Under the pieces are notes generated by a model that saw only the letters and a list, made by a program, of their open reading frames with translations, had not been told where the DNA came from and did no database searches. A stretch of 64,000 nt of DNA from Sphingobacterium prati (GTDB taxonomy: Bacteria; Bacteroidota; Bacteroidia; Sphingobacteriales; Sphingobacteriaceae), in assembly GCF_013167215.1 (NCBI RefSeq), contig NZ_JABJWY010000024.1, forward strand, positions 186,001 through 250,000, given 5' to 3'. Within the stretch, counting starts at the first letter, position 1. The number at the start of each line of letters is the position of its first letter. Shown here piece after piece: positions 18,637 to 27,587 of this stretch. The position numbers and the translations under genes are program-made.

Positions 18637-19492
18637 ATATACCGCCCATTACACAAAGTTCAGTGAGTGTAGGCACTGGTTTGCCCCCTTCATCTTCCAG
18701 TGTAATGGCAAAAGCCTGTGCTTTGGGAATATCAAGCATCTTGCTGGCCATCTGTTCTTTCGTTTTCAACGGGAATACACCGGCGTTCACTGGTTGACCG
18801 TCGACCATTGCCCACAATTGATACTGTTTGCCTTTCGGTGCCGCAGGCATCTGCTCCAAGCTCAAGTACACCGCTTTTGAGCTCTGATCCCAAAATACCA
18901 ATGCATGGAGGTCAGGCTTATTTTCAACCCCTTTTAATGGAATTGTTTTCACCGCAGGGTTTTTCACCAAGCTCCATTTATCCTGTAAAACCGTCAGACT
19001 TGCTTTTTGCGTATCCAATATAGCGTTCGTTTCGGTCAGCAGTTTCTTGCCTTCCTTTACCTGTTGATAGAAGAATACATTAGTTCCGATACTGAGTGCA
19101 AGCAATACACTTGCCGCTATTGCCCAGCCATAGAACTGACGCTGTACAATTCGTTTCGGTTCCTTTTCAGCATCAGTAGTTTGTACTGGCGATTGGATAA
19201 TCTTACCGTCGGTCAATGCTTGCTCTACTTGCCCATCCGCTGTCTTATCCTCCTTAGTGACCAGGTTCTCCGCTTCAAGCCTATTCCAGATATCCTGTTT
19301 TAAAACCAAAGGCATCTCCATCGCCTGGATATCGGCCAATCCTTCGAGGGCTTTTTCAGCCTCGACAATAGCTTGTTCCACTGCGGTATTATTTTTTCGA
19401 ATACAGTTTAGGATGCTTATTTCCTCTTCAGAAGCGAGCCCTAAAACGTATGATTCAATAATCCCTGACGATATGTATGCTTCGATATCCAA
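18635..19492 (-). CDS. RskA-type anti-sigma factor (TTG start)
   Basis: 285 residues. The start is a TTG at 19492, two bases after the sigma stop; the reading frame begins with family-like sequence (DIEAYISSGIIESYVLGLASEEE region) and the next ATG lies too far in. The N-terminal cytoplasmic domain (about 1-85) should bind the sigma factor, one membrane segment follows (WAIAASVLLALSIGTNVFFY, about 125-145), and the extracytoplasmic part carries the RskA signature (LVFWDQSSKAVYLSLEQMPAAPKGKQYQLWAM split by short linkers). It would release the sigma factor under an envelope signal. Confidence 0.88.
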   Translation of the reverse strand: MDIEAYISSGIIESYVLGLASEEEISILNCIRKNNTAVEQAIVEAEKALEGLADIQAMEMPLVLKQDIWNRLEAENLVTKEDKTADGQVEQALTDGKIIQSPVQTTDAEKEPKRIVQRQFYGWAIAASVLLALSIGTNVFFYQQVKEGKKLLTETNAILDTQKASLTVLQDKWSLVKNPAVKTIPLKGVENKPDLHALVFWDQSSKAVYLSLEQMPAAPKGKQYQLWAMVDGQPVNAGVFPLKTKEQMASKMLDIPKAQAFAITLEDEGGKPVPTLTELCVMGGI

Positions 19493-19494
19493 AA

Positions 19495-20061
19495 TTAACG
19501 ATACTCCTTTAATAATTGTTGTAACTGTAAAAATGCAGCCTTTGTACGCGTTTTCACCGTCCCTAAAGGTACATTTAGCTCATCAGCAATTTCCTGCTGC
19601 GTATAACCTTTATAGTACGCCATATCGATCAAGATACGACATTCGGGCTTTAATTTATCCAAAATATTTCTGAATCCAATAAAATCTGCGCGTGCACTCC
19701 TTTCGGCCTGGCTTTGATCCTGTTCTTCCTGTGTATTTACGATATTTGAGAGCGGCTGGTTTTTCATTTCGTTCATAACGCCCTTAGATTTTCGGTAATC
19801 CAACGCCGTATTCCGTGCAATATTGATCATCCACGTATATAACCTGCCTTTGTCAGCGTCAAAAAGATCGACATGCTTCCAGATTTTGACAAATACATCC
19901 TGAATCACTTCTTCGGCATGTTCGGTAGAAGTCACGATACGGCACACCACCCCATAGAGCGCACCCGCATAGTTATCATAAAGATAACTAAAGGCCTGCT
20001 GGTTCTTCTTTTTTAATAAAAGAATCAAGGTTTCTTCAGGAAGGTTGTGTAATGGACTCAA
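19495..20061 (-). CDS. ECF sigma factor paired with an RskA-type anti-sigma (TTG start)
   Basis: 188 residues from a TTG at 20061; an in-frame TAA stands two codons upstream and no ATG or GTG lies between, so TTG must be the start unless translation begins well inside region 2. Region 2 (QQAFSYLYDNYAGALYGVV, AEEVIQDVFVKIWKH) and region 4 (ECRILIDMAYYKGYTQQEIADELNVPLGTVKTRTKAA) are complete. The anti-sigma gene follows after two bases, so the pair is translationally coupled. Use of two TTG starts suggests deliberately low or balanced expression (inference). Confidence 0.9.
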   Translation of the reverse strand: MSPLHNLPEETLILLLKKKNQQAFSYLYDNYAGALYGVVCRIVTSTEHAEEVIQDVFVKIWKHVDLFDADKGRLYTWMINIARNTALDYRKSKGVMNEMKNQPLSNIVNTQEEQDQSQAERSARADFIGFRNILDKLKPECRILIDMAYYKGYTQQEIADELNVPLGTVKTRTKAAFLQLQQLLKEYR

Positions 20062-20233
20062 ATTTTACGTTTATAACGTTTTAAAGATGTAGATATATTC
20101 TGAAAATACAAAACCGTATCATCAAAACACGTAAAAATCCCGAGCGTACGTATTTTTTGGTATCACTGAAATCGGCTTGTTATTTTTACCAAAAGATAAA
20201 TGCTGTACAAAACTTTTTCGCTATTTTTCAGAC

Positions 20234-20803
20234 ATGAAAGCATTGATCGATTTCCTATTACAATTTGGTCATTTAAACACACAGCAGATTGACCTGATTA
20301 CAGGCAAGGCCAAGGCCCTTCAGCTCGCAAAGGACAACTATTTTTCTGAAGCTGGAAAGGTCCCCAATCAAGTGGGATTTATTTTGCATGGTATCATGCG
20401 GGTATGCTATTATGACAATACAGGTGAAGAAATCACCAAATATTTTTGTGATGAAAACAACCTCATTGTAGATTGGCATCATTATGATGCTAAGATCCCC
20501 GCTTCAGAGTATGTCCAAGCTGTTACAACCTGTAAATTACTTATATTTTCCCGGCAGGATTGGGAGGAGCTATCCAACACAATTGTAGGCTGGGAAAATA
20601 TTGTGCATAAGATCATCCAAAAAGCACTGATACAAAAGCTGGATAGACGGAGCCCACTCGTTTCCGAAGACGCTACAACGCGGTACTTGGCTTTTCTACA
20701 AAAATTTCCTTCTGTGGCAAACCGCGTCCCCCTTTCCTATATTGCTTCTTATCTTGGGGTCACCCAACAATCTCTCAGCAGGATCCGGAAAAATGTACGA
20801 TAA
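20234..20803 (+). CDS. Crp/Fnr-family transcriptional regulator
   Basis: 189 residues from the ATG at 20234 (the frame is open to a TTG at 20177). The N-terminal 115 residues are a cyclic-nucleotide-binding-type beta-barrel (GFILHGIMRVCYYDNTGEEITKYF), without the residues needed for a clear cNMP call. The C-terminus has the HTH VPLSYIASYLGVTQQSLSRIRK and then stops. No Fnr-type Cys cluster is seen. This short form is common in Bacteroidota; targets are unknown. It converges on the receptor gene at 20917. Confidence 0.88.
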   Translation: MKALIDFLLQFGHLNTQQIDLITGKAKALQLAKDNYFSEAGKVPNQVGFILHGIMRVCYYDNTGEEITKYFCDENNLIVDWHHYDAKIPASEYVQAVTTCKLLIFSRQDWEELSNTIVGWENIVHKIIQKALIQKLDRRSPLVSEDATTRYLAFLQKFPSVANRVPLSYIASYLGVTQQSLSRIRKNVR

Positions 20804-20916
20804 CCTCAGCCAAAATACAGTCGCCCTGTTTTTACCAAATGGTAAGCAGCCTATAACTACTGAAAGGCACATCCAACTTGGACGTGGAATTGAGAAAAAA
20901 ATCATTGTCATACTAA

Positions 20917-23346
20917 TCATTGATCTGATAATTTTTGATCATCGTTTATAATCTGCTTTTGTTTCGATTGATATGCATCAGACTTCTCTTTCCCAAATTG
21001 CCAAGATAGCGAAAGGCCAAAAGATCGGAAAGGAATAGCAAAGTTCCCTCGTTGTGTAAAGGTAGGAGTAGCTGAGTAATTACCTAAGTTTTTTACATTA
21101 CTAAAAAGGTCGACAATCGAGAGCCCGACTACTGCGGAATTTTTGAAAATTCTCTTCTTTAGCGAAATATTCCAGAGATTGAATGCTGCAAACTCACCTT
21201 GGAAAGTCTTCTGCGGCGAATCAAAAAAAACATAAGAATCACATGTAAATCCCTTACCGATATTTACATCTATCCCAATAAAAGTCTTATACATCACGAA
21301 AATCTTATTGGTTTGAACGCTTGTATTCAAAAATTCTTTAAATGGCGAATTTGCATAGGTATATAGATCCAGATTAGCTTTGAGGTTAAACCGACCAAAA
21401 AACTTTATTGAACTATAGCCGCTGAATCCAACGCTTCTATTTTTACCAATATTTTCAAATGTCTGCAGAGCGATAACATATTTATTTTCAACAGTATTAA
21501 TAACGACTGGTTCTATCATATTGTCAATCGTTTTATAATACAAAGAAGTATTGATCTGTCCCGCGCTTTTAAGAATATTAAAATCCCCGGCGATTTCAAA
21601 TTTGTGGATCATTTCCGATTTGAGTCTGGGATTCCCCTGCATCTGATTGCTCCTATCCGAATTATTCCTGAAAGGATTCAAGTAATACAAGCTAGGCCGC
21701 TGAATTCGTTTTCCATACACAATCTTGAATGTAGAATTTTTGGAAGCTACATAAGCAAGCGTTACGCTGGGGAACAAATTGTCTCCATTACTTGCAAAAC
21801 CGCCCAAAATATTGGGGTTACCTCCTCCTAGTGTCGTTTTTTCCCATCGGAGACCAGTATTCACTCGAAGCAATTTTCCAAGCGGAAAATTCACCGTCGC
21901 ATACCCAGCCATGACCTGCTGTCTGTATTTAAAGGCGTAGTTCTGTTGACTGTTACTTAGCCTATTGCCATTACTGTCTAAAGTATCTCGCTGTACTAAA
22001 GAATGAATATTTCTCCCTATAATTTTTGTCCCAAAGTCAAACATTGCTGATCCGATGGGATATCTAGCATCAAATTGGACCGTGTATTCATGGTTCAATC
22101 CACGATTATGGCCAAATTCAAATTGCCCATTATATTCTGCATCATAGGTTAAATCATTTTTATTCCTCAAATATTGAGATGAAAAAGCTATTTCTCCATC
22201 AGATTGACCAAACTTCTTAATATAATCCATGCTAAAATCAAAATTTCCTGAAGGTTGTCTGTTCTGCACATACCCGAGCAGTTCATATGCACTTGCTGGA
22301 TACACATTTTGAATATTATTCTTCATTTCAATCGCAAGATTATTAAAGTTCAGCGTTGAAATGAACGAATTTGCAGAATCTAGAGTATAGTCTACTACTA
22401 CGGAAAGCTGAGTACCATTTCTACGATTTATACTTTCATTTTTTTGTTCAAATACAACTTCGTTTGTGGGATTTGAGCTTATTGAGCTAATGATACTTGC
22501 AACAGGGTAACTCCAAGAGTTTCCAAAGCTTCCTGAGATACCCATCTGGCCCATTTGCCCAGCAATGTTACCACTTACATTACTTTGACGTGTCCCAAAT
22601 GTGGTACCAACACCACCATTTAAACCATTGACCGTTCGTCTCTTGGTAACAATATTTATTATACCTGCACCACTTTCCATATCATATTTGAGTGGCGGAT
22701 TAGTCATAATTTCAATTGATTTGATTTGGTCTGACGGTATCATCCGTAGGGCATCAACCATATTTCCATTCATGATTCCCGATGGTTTCCCATTGACGAG
22801 AATCTTCACGTTTTGATTGCCCTTGAGCGCAACATTTCCATTGTATCCAATCGATACCATCGGTAGTTTTTTGAAGATATCCTCGCCGGTATTCCCAATC
22901 AGTGAACTATCTTTGCCAACATGGTAAATCATTTTATCCAGCCTGTTCTCCACAATGGAAATTCTTTTGCTCACCTGTACTGTTTCTAAGATATTCTCAT
23001 TCATCAACAAAATGTTACCTAAATTTATTTGATTAACAGATTCTGGTCTTGGTATGTAATCCAAATATTTTGGTCTATATCCTATAGTAGTTACTTTGAT
23101 CCTGAATGCACCTAAAGTATCGAGTTGAAAATGAAATTTTCCGGCATCATCGGCACTGAAAGAGAAAAGGCTTTTTCCTTCGCTTTGCAGCTCGATATTG
23201 GAAAAGGGCAAGGGGTTATTGGATGTTGAATCTTTTATTTGTCCATAGAACGAAAGTTCCATCTTAGAAGGAATAATCACCTGAGATCGTGAGTGAACCA
23301 TTATCATTAAGAGCGGTATAAAAAAGAGAATGCTTCTGCTAACCAT
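20917..23346 (-). CDS. TonB-dependent outer-membrane beta-barrel receptor (non-SusC type)
   Basis: 809 residues, ATG at 23346. Signal peptide (about 1-21), a carboxypeptidase-regulatory-like domain (about 30-115), a plug (GNTGEDIFKKLPMVSI, KILVNGKPSG, QIKSIEIMTNPPLKYD) and a C-terminal barrel of the 'outer membrane beta-barrel family' group that is distinct from SusC and has no SusD partner. Members transport siderophores, metals or peptides, or act in envelope processes; the ligand here is unknown. It is divergent from a LytS/LytTR pair 132 bases away, which makes control by that pair plausible. Confidence 0.9.
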   Translation of the reverse strand: MVSRSILFFIPLLMIMVHSRSQVIIPSKMELSFYGQIKDSTSNNPLPFSNIELQSEGKSLFSFSADDAGKFHFQLDTLGAFRIKVTTIGYRPKYLDYIPRPESVNQINLGNILLMNENILETVQVSKRISIVENRLDKMIYHVGKDSSLIGNTGEDIFKKLPMVSIGYNGNVALKGNQNVKILVNGKPSGIMNGNMVDALRMIPSDQIKSIEIMTNPPLKYDMESGAGIINIVTKRRTVNGLNGGVGTTFGTRQSNVSGNIAGQMGQMGISGSFGNSWSYPVASIISSISSNPTNEVVFEQKNESINRRNGTQLSVVVDYTLDSANSFISTLNFNNLAIEMKNNIQNVYPASAYELLGYVQNRQPSGNFDFSMDYIKKFGQSDGEIAFSSQYLRNKNDLTYDAEYNGQFEFGHNRGLNHEYTVQFDARYPIGSAMFDFGTKIIGRNIHSLVQRDTLDSNGNRLSNSQQNYAFKYRQQVMAGYATVNFPLGKLLRVNTGLRWEKTTLGGGNPNILGGFASNGDNLFPSVTLAYVASKNSTFKIVYGKRIQRPSLYYLNPFRNNSDRSNQMQGNPRLKSEMIHKFEIAGDFNILKSAGQINTSLYYKTIDNMIEPVVINTVENKYVIALQTFENIGKNRSVGFSGYSSIKFFGRFNLKANLDLYTYANSPFKEFLNTSVQTNKIFVMYKTFIGIDVNIGKGFTCDSYVFFDSPQKTFQGEFAAFNLWNISLKKRIFKNSAVVGLSIVDLFSNVKNLGNYSATPTFTQRGNFAIPFRSFGLSLSWQFGKEKSDAYQSKQKQIINDDQKLSDQ

Positions 23347-23478
23347 TTTTTCTTTTAAAATTAGATGGCAAGCATCACAGATCTAAATACTTTACGTCAA
23401 CACCCCATTTTTTTATACAAACTGCTATTTATTTCCTAAAAAATATAATCAATTTTAAATGATCGCTCTTTCTATAAA

Positions 23479-24528
23479 ATGAACACAGCAATATTCCTTT
23501 TTAAATATATATTTGGAGCTATGAACCGAAAAATGCATGAATTAATATTACTAGTATGGCTTCTCTCAACCGTCTATCTGATATTTGGCGCAATGTTATT
23601 TAATAGAGCTTCTTTTATGGGCATTGCTTTAATCAGTCAATCTCAATTGTCCCTACTCCTTATAATTTTACTGACAGCTACTTATATTTTCCCAAAAAAT
23701 TGGGAAAGAAAACGATGGCTCCTAATCGCAGTGGAAATCGTTGTTTTAAACTTATTTTGCGTACTGATGCGTTATATTATCGAGGAAATAATCTTCGTTA
23801 AATATCTCGGTTTTCCAAAAACAGAAGATCTAAACCCGCTATTTTTCGTTTATGACAATTTTTACTATTCTCTTCCCGGTTTTTTCATTGGTTTTATTAC
23901 TTTTCTCATATTTAGAACTCACGCAATTGAGAAGCGCAATACAGAATTAAGAACATCAGTACAAGAAGCAGAGTTAAATCTATTAAAATCTCAGATCAAT
24001 CCTCATTTTCTATACAATGTGCTCAATTATATGTATTCAATGGCACTCCCCCTTTCAGAAAAACTCTCCACAGTGATCGCAAAATTGGCCGGAACCATGC
24101 GCTATACACTCAATAAATTGGACGTTCAGCTCACTCCTTTACAGGAAGAAATCGAATTTATCCAGGATTATATTGATCTTCAATCCACCCAATTTGATCA
24201 AGGGATATATTGCACTTTCATCCAAGATGTTCAAAACGATAAGATGCCATTTCCAACCCTGATCTTAATTACGTTTATTGAAAATGCTTTTAAACATGGA
24301 ATAGTCGATGATCCAGCATCCCCAGTCAAAATCTGGCTAAAAGCAGAGAATAATCTAGTAGAATTTGAAGTTGAAAATCGTATTCATCATAAGCTGAAAG
24401 CTGACTTTCGAGGAATTGGATTAGCCAATATAAAACGGAGATTAGCGATTTTGTTTCCAGACAGACATACACTTCATATTTTGCATGAAGGAGACGTTTA
24501 TTCCATTCATCTCAGACTATATAACTAA
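23479..24528 (+). CDS. LytS/YehU-type sensor histidine kinase
   Basis: 349 residues from ATG 23479; an ATG at 23521 preceded by GGAG is an equally good start (335 residues). Four hydrophobic segments span about residues 20-145. The His_kinase box LLKSQINPHFLYN gives the phospho-acceptor His176, and the ATPase region has the N box IENAFKHG and the G box FRGIGLANIKRRL. It should phosphorylate the LytTR regulator whose ATG follows two bases after its stop. Confidence 0.93.
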   Translation: MNTAIFLFKYIFGAMNRKMHELILLVWLLSTVYLIFGAMLFNRASFMGIALISQSQLSLLLIILLTATYIFPKNWERKRWLLIAVEIVVLNLFCVLMRYIIEEIIFVKYLGFPKTEDLNPLFFVYDNFYYSLPGFFIGFITFLIFRTHAIEKRNTELRTSVQEAELNLLKSQINPHFLYNVLNYMYSMALPLSEKLSTVIAKLAGTMRYTLNKLDVQLTPLQEEIEFIQDYIDLQSTQFDQGIYCTFIQDVQNDKMPFPTLILITFIENAFKHGIVDDPASPVKIWLKAENNLVEFEVENRIHHKLKADFRGIGLANIKRRLAILFPDRHTLHILHEGDVYSIHLRLYN

Positions 24529-24530
24529 AT

Positions 24531-25283
24531 ATGCAGATTAAAGAAAACATCCGATGTATTATTGTTGATGACCAAATGTTTGCCATCAAAATCCTGGAGG
24601 GTCATCTGGTTCACTTTCCTACTTTTTCAATCGATTACGCTGGCACAGATATATATGAGGCCTTGCGTATTATTGACAGCTCGAAGATAGATCTCGTTTT
24701 TCTGGACATACAAATGCCAGATATGAATGGGATGCAATTCTTAAAATTATGCAAGAATAAATGCAAATTTATTTTCACTACAGCGTATTCCCAATATGCG
24801 ATCGAGGGATATGAACATGATGTCGTTGACTTTCTTTTAAAACCGATCACTTATGAACGTTTTAAGAAATCAATTCTCAAATTTAATCAGCATACAAACA
24901 TTGCCAATACCGCGGAACGTGATGAGACGAAAAACGAACATATTCTCATTAAAGGAGACGCCAAACAGAAATATCATAAAGTCCTATTAAAAAATATTGT
25001 TTACGTTAAAGGATTAGATAATTATATTAGTATACAGACTATTGCTGGTCCCATTATCACTTACATGAATCTCAAAGATCTTATAGCTCTACTCCCATCC
25101 ACTAGATTTTGCAGGATCCATAAATCATTTATTGTATCGGTAGATTACATCAACTATGTTGACAAAAGTGCAGTTAAAGTTTTAAATGAGATTATCCCTA
25201 TCGGTTTATCGTATAAAAAAAACTTTTTTCAGTTGTGGGAAACGAAGCTCAATAGGGCAATGATTTGCCCCAAACAGCTATAG
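24531..25283 (+). CDS. LytTR-type response regulator
   Basis: 250 residues, ATG at 24531. Receiver domain (about 8-125) with acidic pocket Asp13/Asp14, phospho-acceptor Asp59 in FLDIQMPD and Lys of FLLKPI; LytTR DNA-binding domain (about 150-240) with KIVYVKGLDNYISI-like and RFCRIHKSFIVSVDYINYV motifs. The last eight or so codons lie on sequence that, in another frame, continues the decayed dehydrogenase downstream, so the natural C-terminus seems to have been replaced at a rearrangement junction near 25254. The essential domain residues are intact. Confidence 0.92.
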   Translation: MQIKENIRCIIVDDQMFAIKILEGHLVHFPTFSIDYAGTDIYEALRIIDSSKIDLVFLDIQMPDMNGMQFLKLCKNKCKFIFTTAYSQYAIEGYEHDVVDFLLKPITYERFKKSILKFNQHTNIANTAERDETKNEHILIKGDAKQKYHKVLLKNIVYVKGLDNYISIQTIAGPIITYMNLKDLIALLPSTRFCRIHKSFIVSVDYINYVDKSAVKVLNEIIPIGLSYKKNFFQLWETKLNRAMICPKQL

Positions 25284-25727
25284 ATATCACTGTTGAAGTA
25301 TATAAAGAAGTTTATGAAACCAACCTCTATGGTGTAATCAGGGTGGCGCAAGCATTTTCAGACCTGCTAAAAAAATCACCCGAACCAAGGATTGTGATGG
25401 TCAGTTGCAGCCAGGGTTCGATCATCCTGTACAGTGATCCATACTACAAATACTATAACCACAAAGGTTCGGTTTATCTCTCCTCCAAATCGGGTTTTAA
25501 ATATGTATATGGTCAATATTGCTTATGATCTGCGCGACACCAATTTTAAGATAAAACGCTGTCAGTACAGGCTTTACCAAAACAGACTTGAACCATAATA
25601 GAGGCAGCGGTACAGTTCAAGATGCAGCAAAGGCATAGTAAAATATGCACTTATTGGTAATGATGGTGTCACAGGAAAATTTTTCTGCGAAGAAACAAAT
25701 CCAGAGACAGGTGAGATTCCCTGGTAA
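25255..25727 (+). pseudogene. truncated, frameshifted short-chain dehydrogenase (SDR)
   Basis: Reading across three frames gives the second half of an SDR: LPQTAIDITVEVYKEVYETNL, then VMVSCSQGS, then YYNHKGSVYLSSKSG, after a frameshift NIAYDLRDTNFKI, after another TGFTKTDLNHNRGSGTVQDAAK, and finally IVKYALIGNDG...TNPETGEIPW with a stop at 25727. The N-terminal NAD(P)-binding half (TGxxxGIG) is absent, the upstream end being joined to the response regulator gene. With a missing start and at least two or three frameshifts it cannot make an enzyme. Confidence 0.85.
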
Positions 25728-25743
25728 TTTTAGTTAATAAACA

Positions 25744-25767
25744 AGCGCTCTTTTGGAAGAGAGCGCT
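25744..25767 (-). terminator. hairpin at the end of operon A
   Basis: AGCGCTCT (25744-25751) pairs perfectly with AGAGCGCT (25760-25767). On the minus strand it follows the oxidoreductase stop by 12 bases and is followed by TTGTTTATT, a weak U tract. It may also stop transcription coming from the left. Confidence 0.55.
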
Positions 25768-25779
25768 CAAATAGCCAAA

Positions 25780-27213
25780 CTAACGTTTGACCACGACACC
25801 AAAATGTTCGTTGAGGGCCATCCGAGCTGCATGGTAGCCACACATCCCATGTACTCCACCACCTGGCGGTGTCGAGGACGAACAGATATACATATTTTCC
25901 AGGGCGGTACGGTAAGGGTTCAGAGCCAGGATCGGTCTGCTATATAACTGGGTTATATCCATAACTCCACCATTGATATCCCCACCGATATAATTGGGAT
26001 TGTACCGTTCAAGCTGCGCTGGCGAAAAACTGTGCTTCGCCAGAATAGTATCCTTAAAACCCGGCGCAAAACGTTCAATCTGGTTTTCGATTATTTCAGT
26101 ATAATCGATTGTGCTGCCATTCGGAACATGACAGTATGCCCAACCGGTATGCTTGCCTTCTGGTGCCCGGCTGCGATCAAAGGCACTCTGCTGCGAAAAC
26201 AAGACAAAAGGCCTGTCAACTTGCCGGCCAAGATGCCCCAGTCTTTCACTTTCAACAATTTCAGCATAGGTATTTCCCAGATGTACAGTAGCTGCCTCCT
26301 GACAGCGTAAGTCTTTAAAAGGCGTCATTTCCGACAAGGCCCAGTCTACTTTGAAAACACCCATCCCCTGCCTATAACGCGCCAGCCGCCGTCGATAACT
26401 GTTGGTAAAATCCACGCCTTTGAGCTGCAGCAACTGCTTGGGCGTCATATCACAAAGGAGTACCTTATAGGCAGGGAGATCGCGGATATCTTCCACCCAA
26501 AAATCGGTCTGAACCTCGCCACCCAAAGATTGATAGTACTGCAGCAGCGCATTGGCAATCGACTGAGAACCACCGACAGGAATCTGCCAGCCATATTTAT
26601 TGCCTACTGCAGATAATACAATGGCAATTGCAGAAGTCGTCCAATTGGTCAATGGTTGAATACCATGGGCAGCCATACCAGCCCAAAGCGCCTTTGCCGC
26701 TGCTGTGGAAAAACGCCTTGCAGTCCAGCTTGCAGGTCGTAGGGCATTGAGCCCAAATCTAGCCAAAAGCAAGGGATGTTTCGGTAAGCATAATGGTCCC
26801 ATGATATCCGGAGCAAGCTCGTCCCAATGCTCAATTACATTTTCAACCAGCCGACGATAAACATCACCATCTGGTCCCAAAGCCTGTACCGTTTCAGTGA
26901 GGCTATGGTAGAGGATTCCTGTCTCTCCACCCAGCAAAGGATGTGCTGCAGCATACTTCGGCTTGACAAATGATAGGCCAAATGTCTCCAGCGGTAGGCT
27001 CCTGAAAAATGGAGAAGCCATAGCCATGGGATGAATCGCCGAACATACATCGTGCTGAAAGCCCTGTAGCGTGAGCTCTTTTGTCCGCATACCACCGCCA
27101 ATGGTATCTGCACCTTCCACCAACAGCGTGCTAAGCCCCTGCTGTTGAAAAGTTATCGCAGCCGCCAAGCCATTTGGCCCCGAACCAATAATAATCGCAT
27201 CAAATTTTCGCAT
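25780..27213 (-). CDS. FAD-dependent oxidoreductase of the phytoene desaturase/PYROXD2-like group
   Basis: 477 residues from the ATG at 27213 (a TTG 18 bases earlier keeps the frame open). The N-terminus AIIIGSGPNGLAAAI with a following acidic residue in LLVEGADTIGGGMRT is a classic Rossmann FAD-binding fold. The C-terminus GGGVHGMCGYHAARMAL is the second FAD contact of the carotenoid-desaturase-like amine-oxidase family. No carotenoid genes are nearby, so I would not call it CrtI; the substrate is unknown. It is the last gene of operon A, 20 bases after the tiny lipoprotein gene, suggesting a role with the rest of that operon. Confidence 0.85.
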   Translation of the reverse strand: MRKFDAIIIGSGPNGLAAAITFQQQGLSTLLVEGADTIGGGMRTKELTLQGFQHDVCSAIHPMAMASPFFRSLPLETFGLSFVKPKYAAAHPLLGGETGILYHSLTETVQALGPDGDVYRRLVENVIEHWDELAPDIMGPLCLPKHPLLLARFGLNALRPASWTARRFSTAAAKALWAGMAAHGIQPLTNWTTSAIAIVLSAVGNKYGWQIPVGGSQSIANALLQYYQSLGGEVQTDFWVEDIRDLPAYKVLLCDMTPKQLLQLKGVDFTNSYRRRLARYRQGMGVFKVDWALSEMTPFKDLRCQEAATVHLGNTYAEIVESERLGHLGRQVDRPFVLFSQQSAFDRSRAPEGKHTGWAYCHVPNGSTIDYTEIIENQIERFAPGFKDTILAKHSFSPAQLERYNPNYIGGDINGGVMDITQLYSRPILALNPYRTALENMYICSSSTPPGGGVHGMCGYHAARMALNEHFGVVVKR

Positions 27214-27233
27214 AAGCTGGATTTTAATCAATG

Positions 27234-27395
27234 CTAATCACAACCCGTATTAGGTTGCTCTTTTTTTGAACGCTTGGATGATAGCGAGTCCGAAAGCGCT
27301 TTGTCCTGATCCTTTTTTTTGTTAGCCGAACCACAAGCTACCGCAAATGTCGTTAAAACAAATGCCAAAAGTCCGAGATTAATTAATTTTTTCAT
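27234..27395 (-). CDS. 53-residue lipoprotein
   Basis: Short gene found by reading the sequence: ATG at 27395, TAG at 27234. It has a signal peptide with a lipobox (TTFAVAC, Cys21), then a very polar Lys/Ser/Asp-rich mature part of about 33 residues (GSANKKKDQDKALSDS) that ends in GCD with a second cysteine. It lies between the thioredoxin-fold gene and the oxidoreductase on the same strand, 20 bases before the latter. No family recognised. Supported by the convincing signal peptide and operon position. Confidence 0.65.
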   Translation of the reverse strand: MKKLINLGLLAFVLTTFAVACGSANKKKDQDKALSDSLSSKRSKKEQPNTGCD

Positions 27396-27587
27396 CTATT
27401 TATTTTTTTTCAATGGCTGATGAGAGCTCGATGTAAAATAATGATTGCCTTGTGCGTCAATACTATTTACATCTCGGTTTCATATTTAAATAATTATTTA
27501 ATGAGTGTTTATTTTCATTTGTCTCAGTGAACTGAACTCCCTACACTCGATTTGTTTTTAATGGTCAAATGGAATATCATGATTATT

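Noticed and set aside
25780..27213. Calling the FAD oxidoreductase a carotenoid phytoene desaturase (CrtI)
   Set aside because: No carotenoid genes are nearby, the operon context is different, and the family contains many non-carotenoid members.
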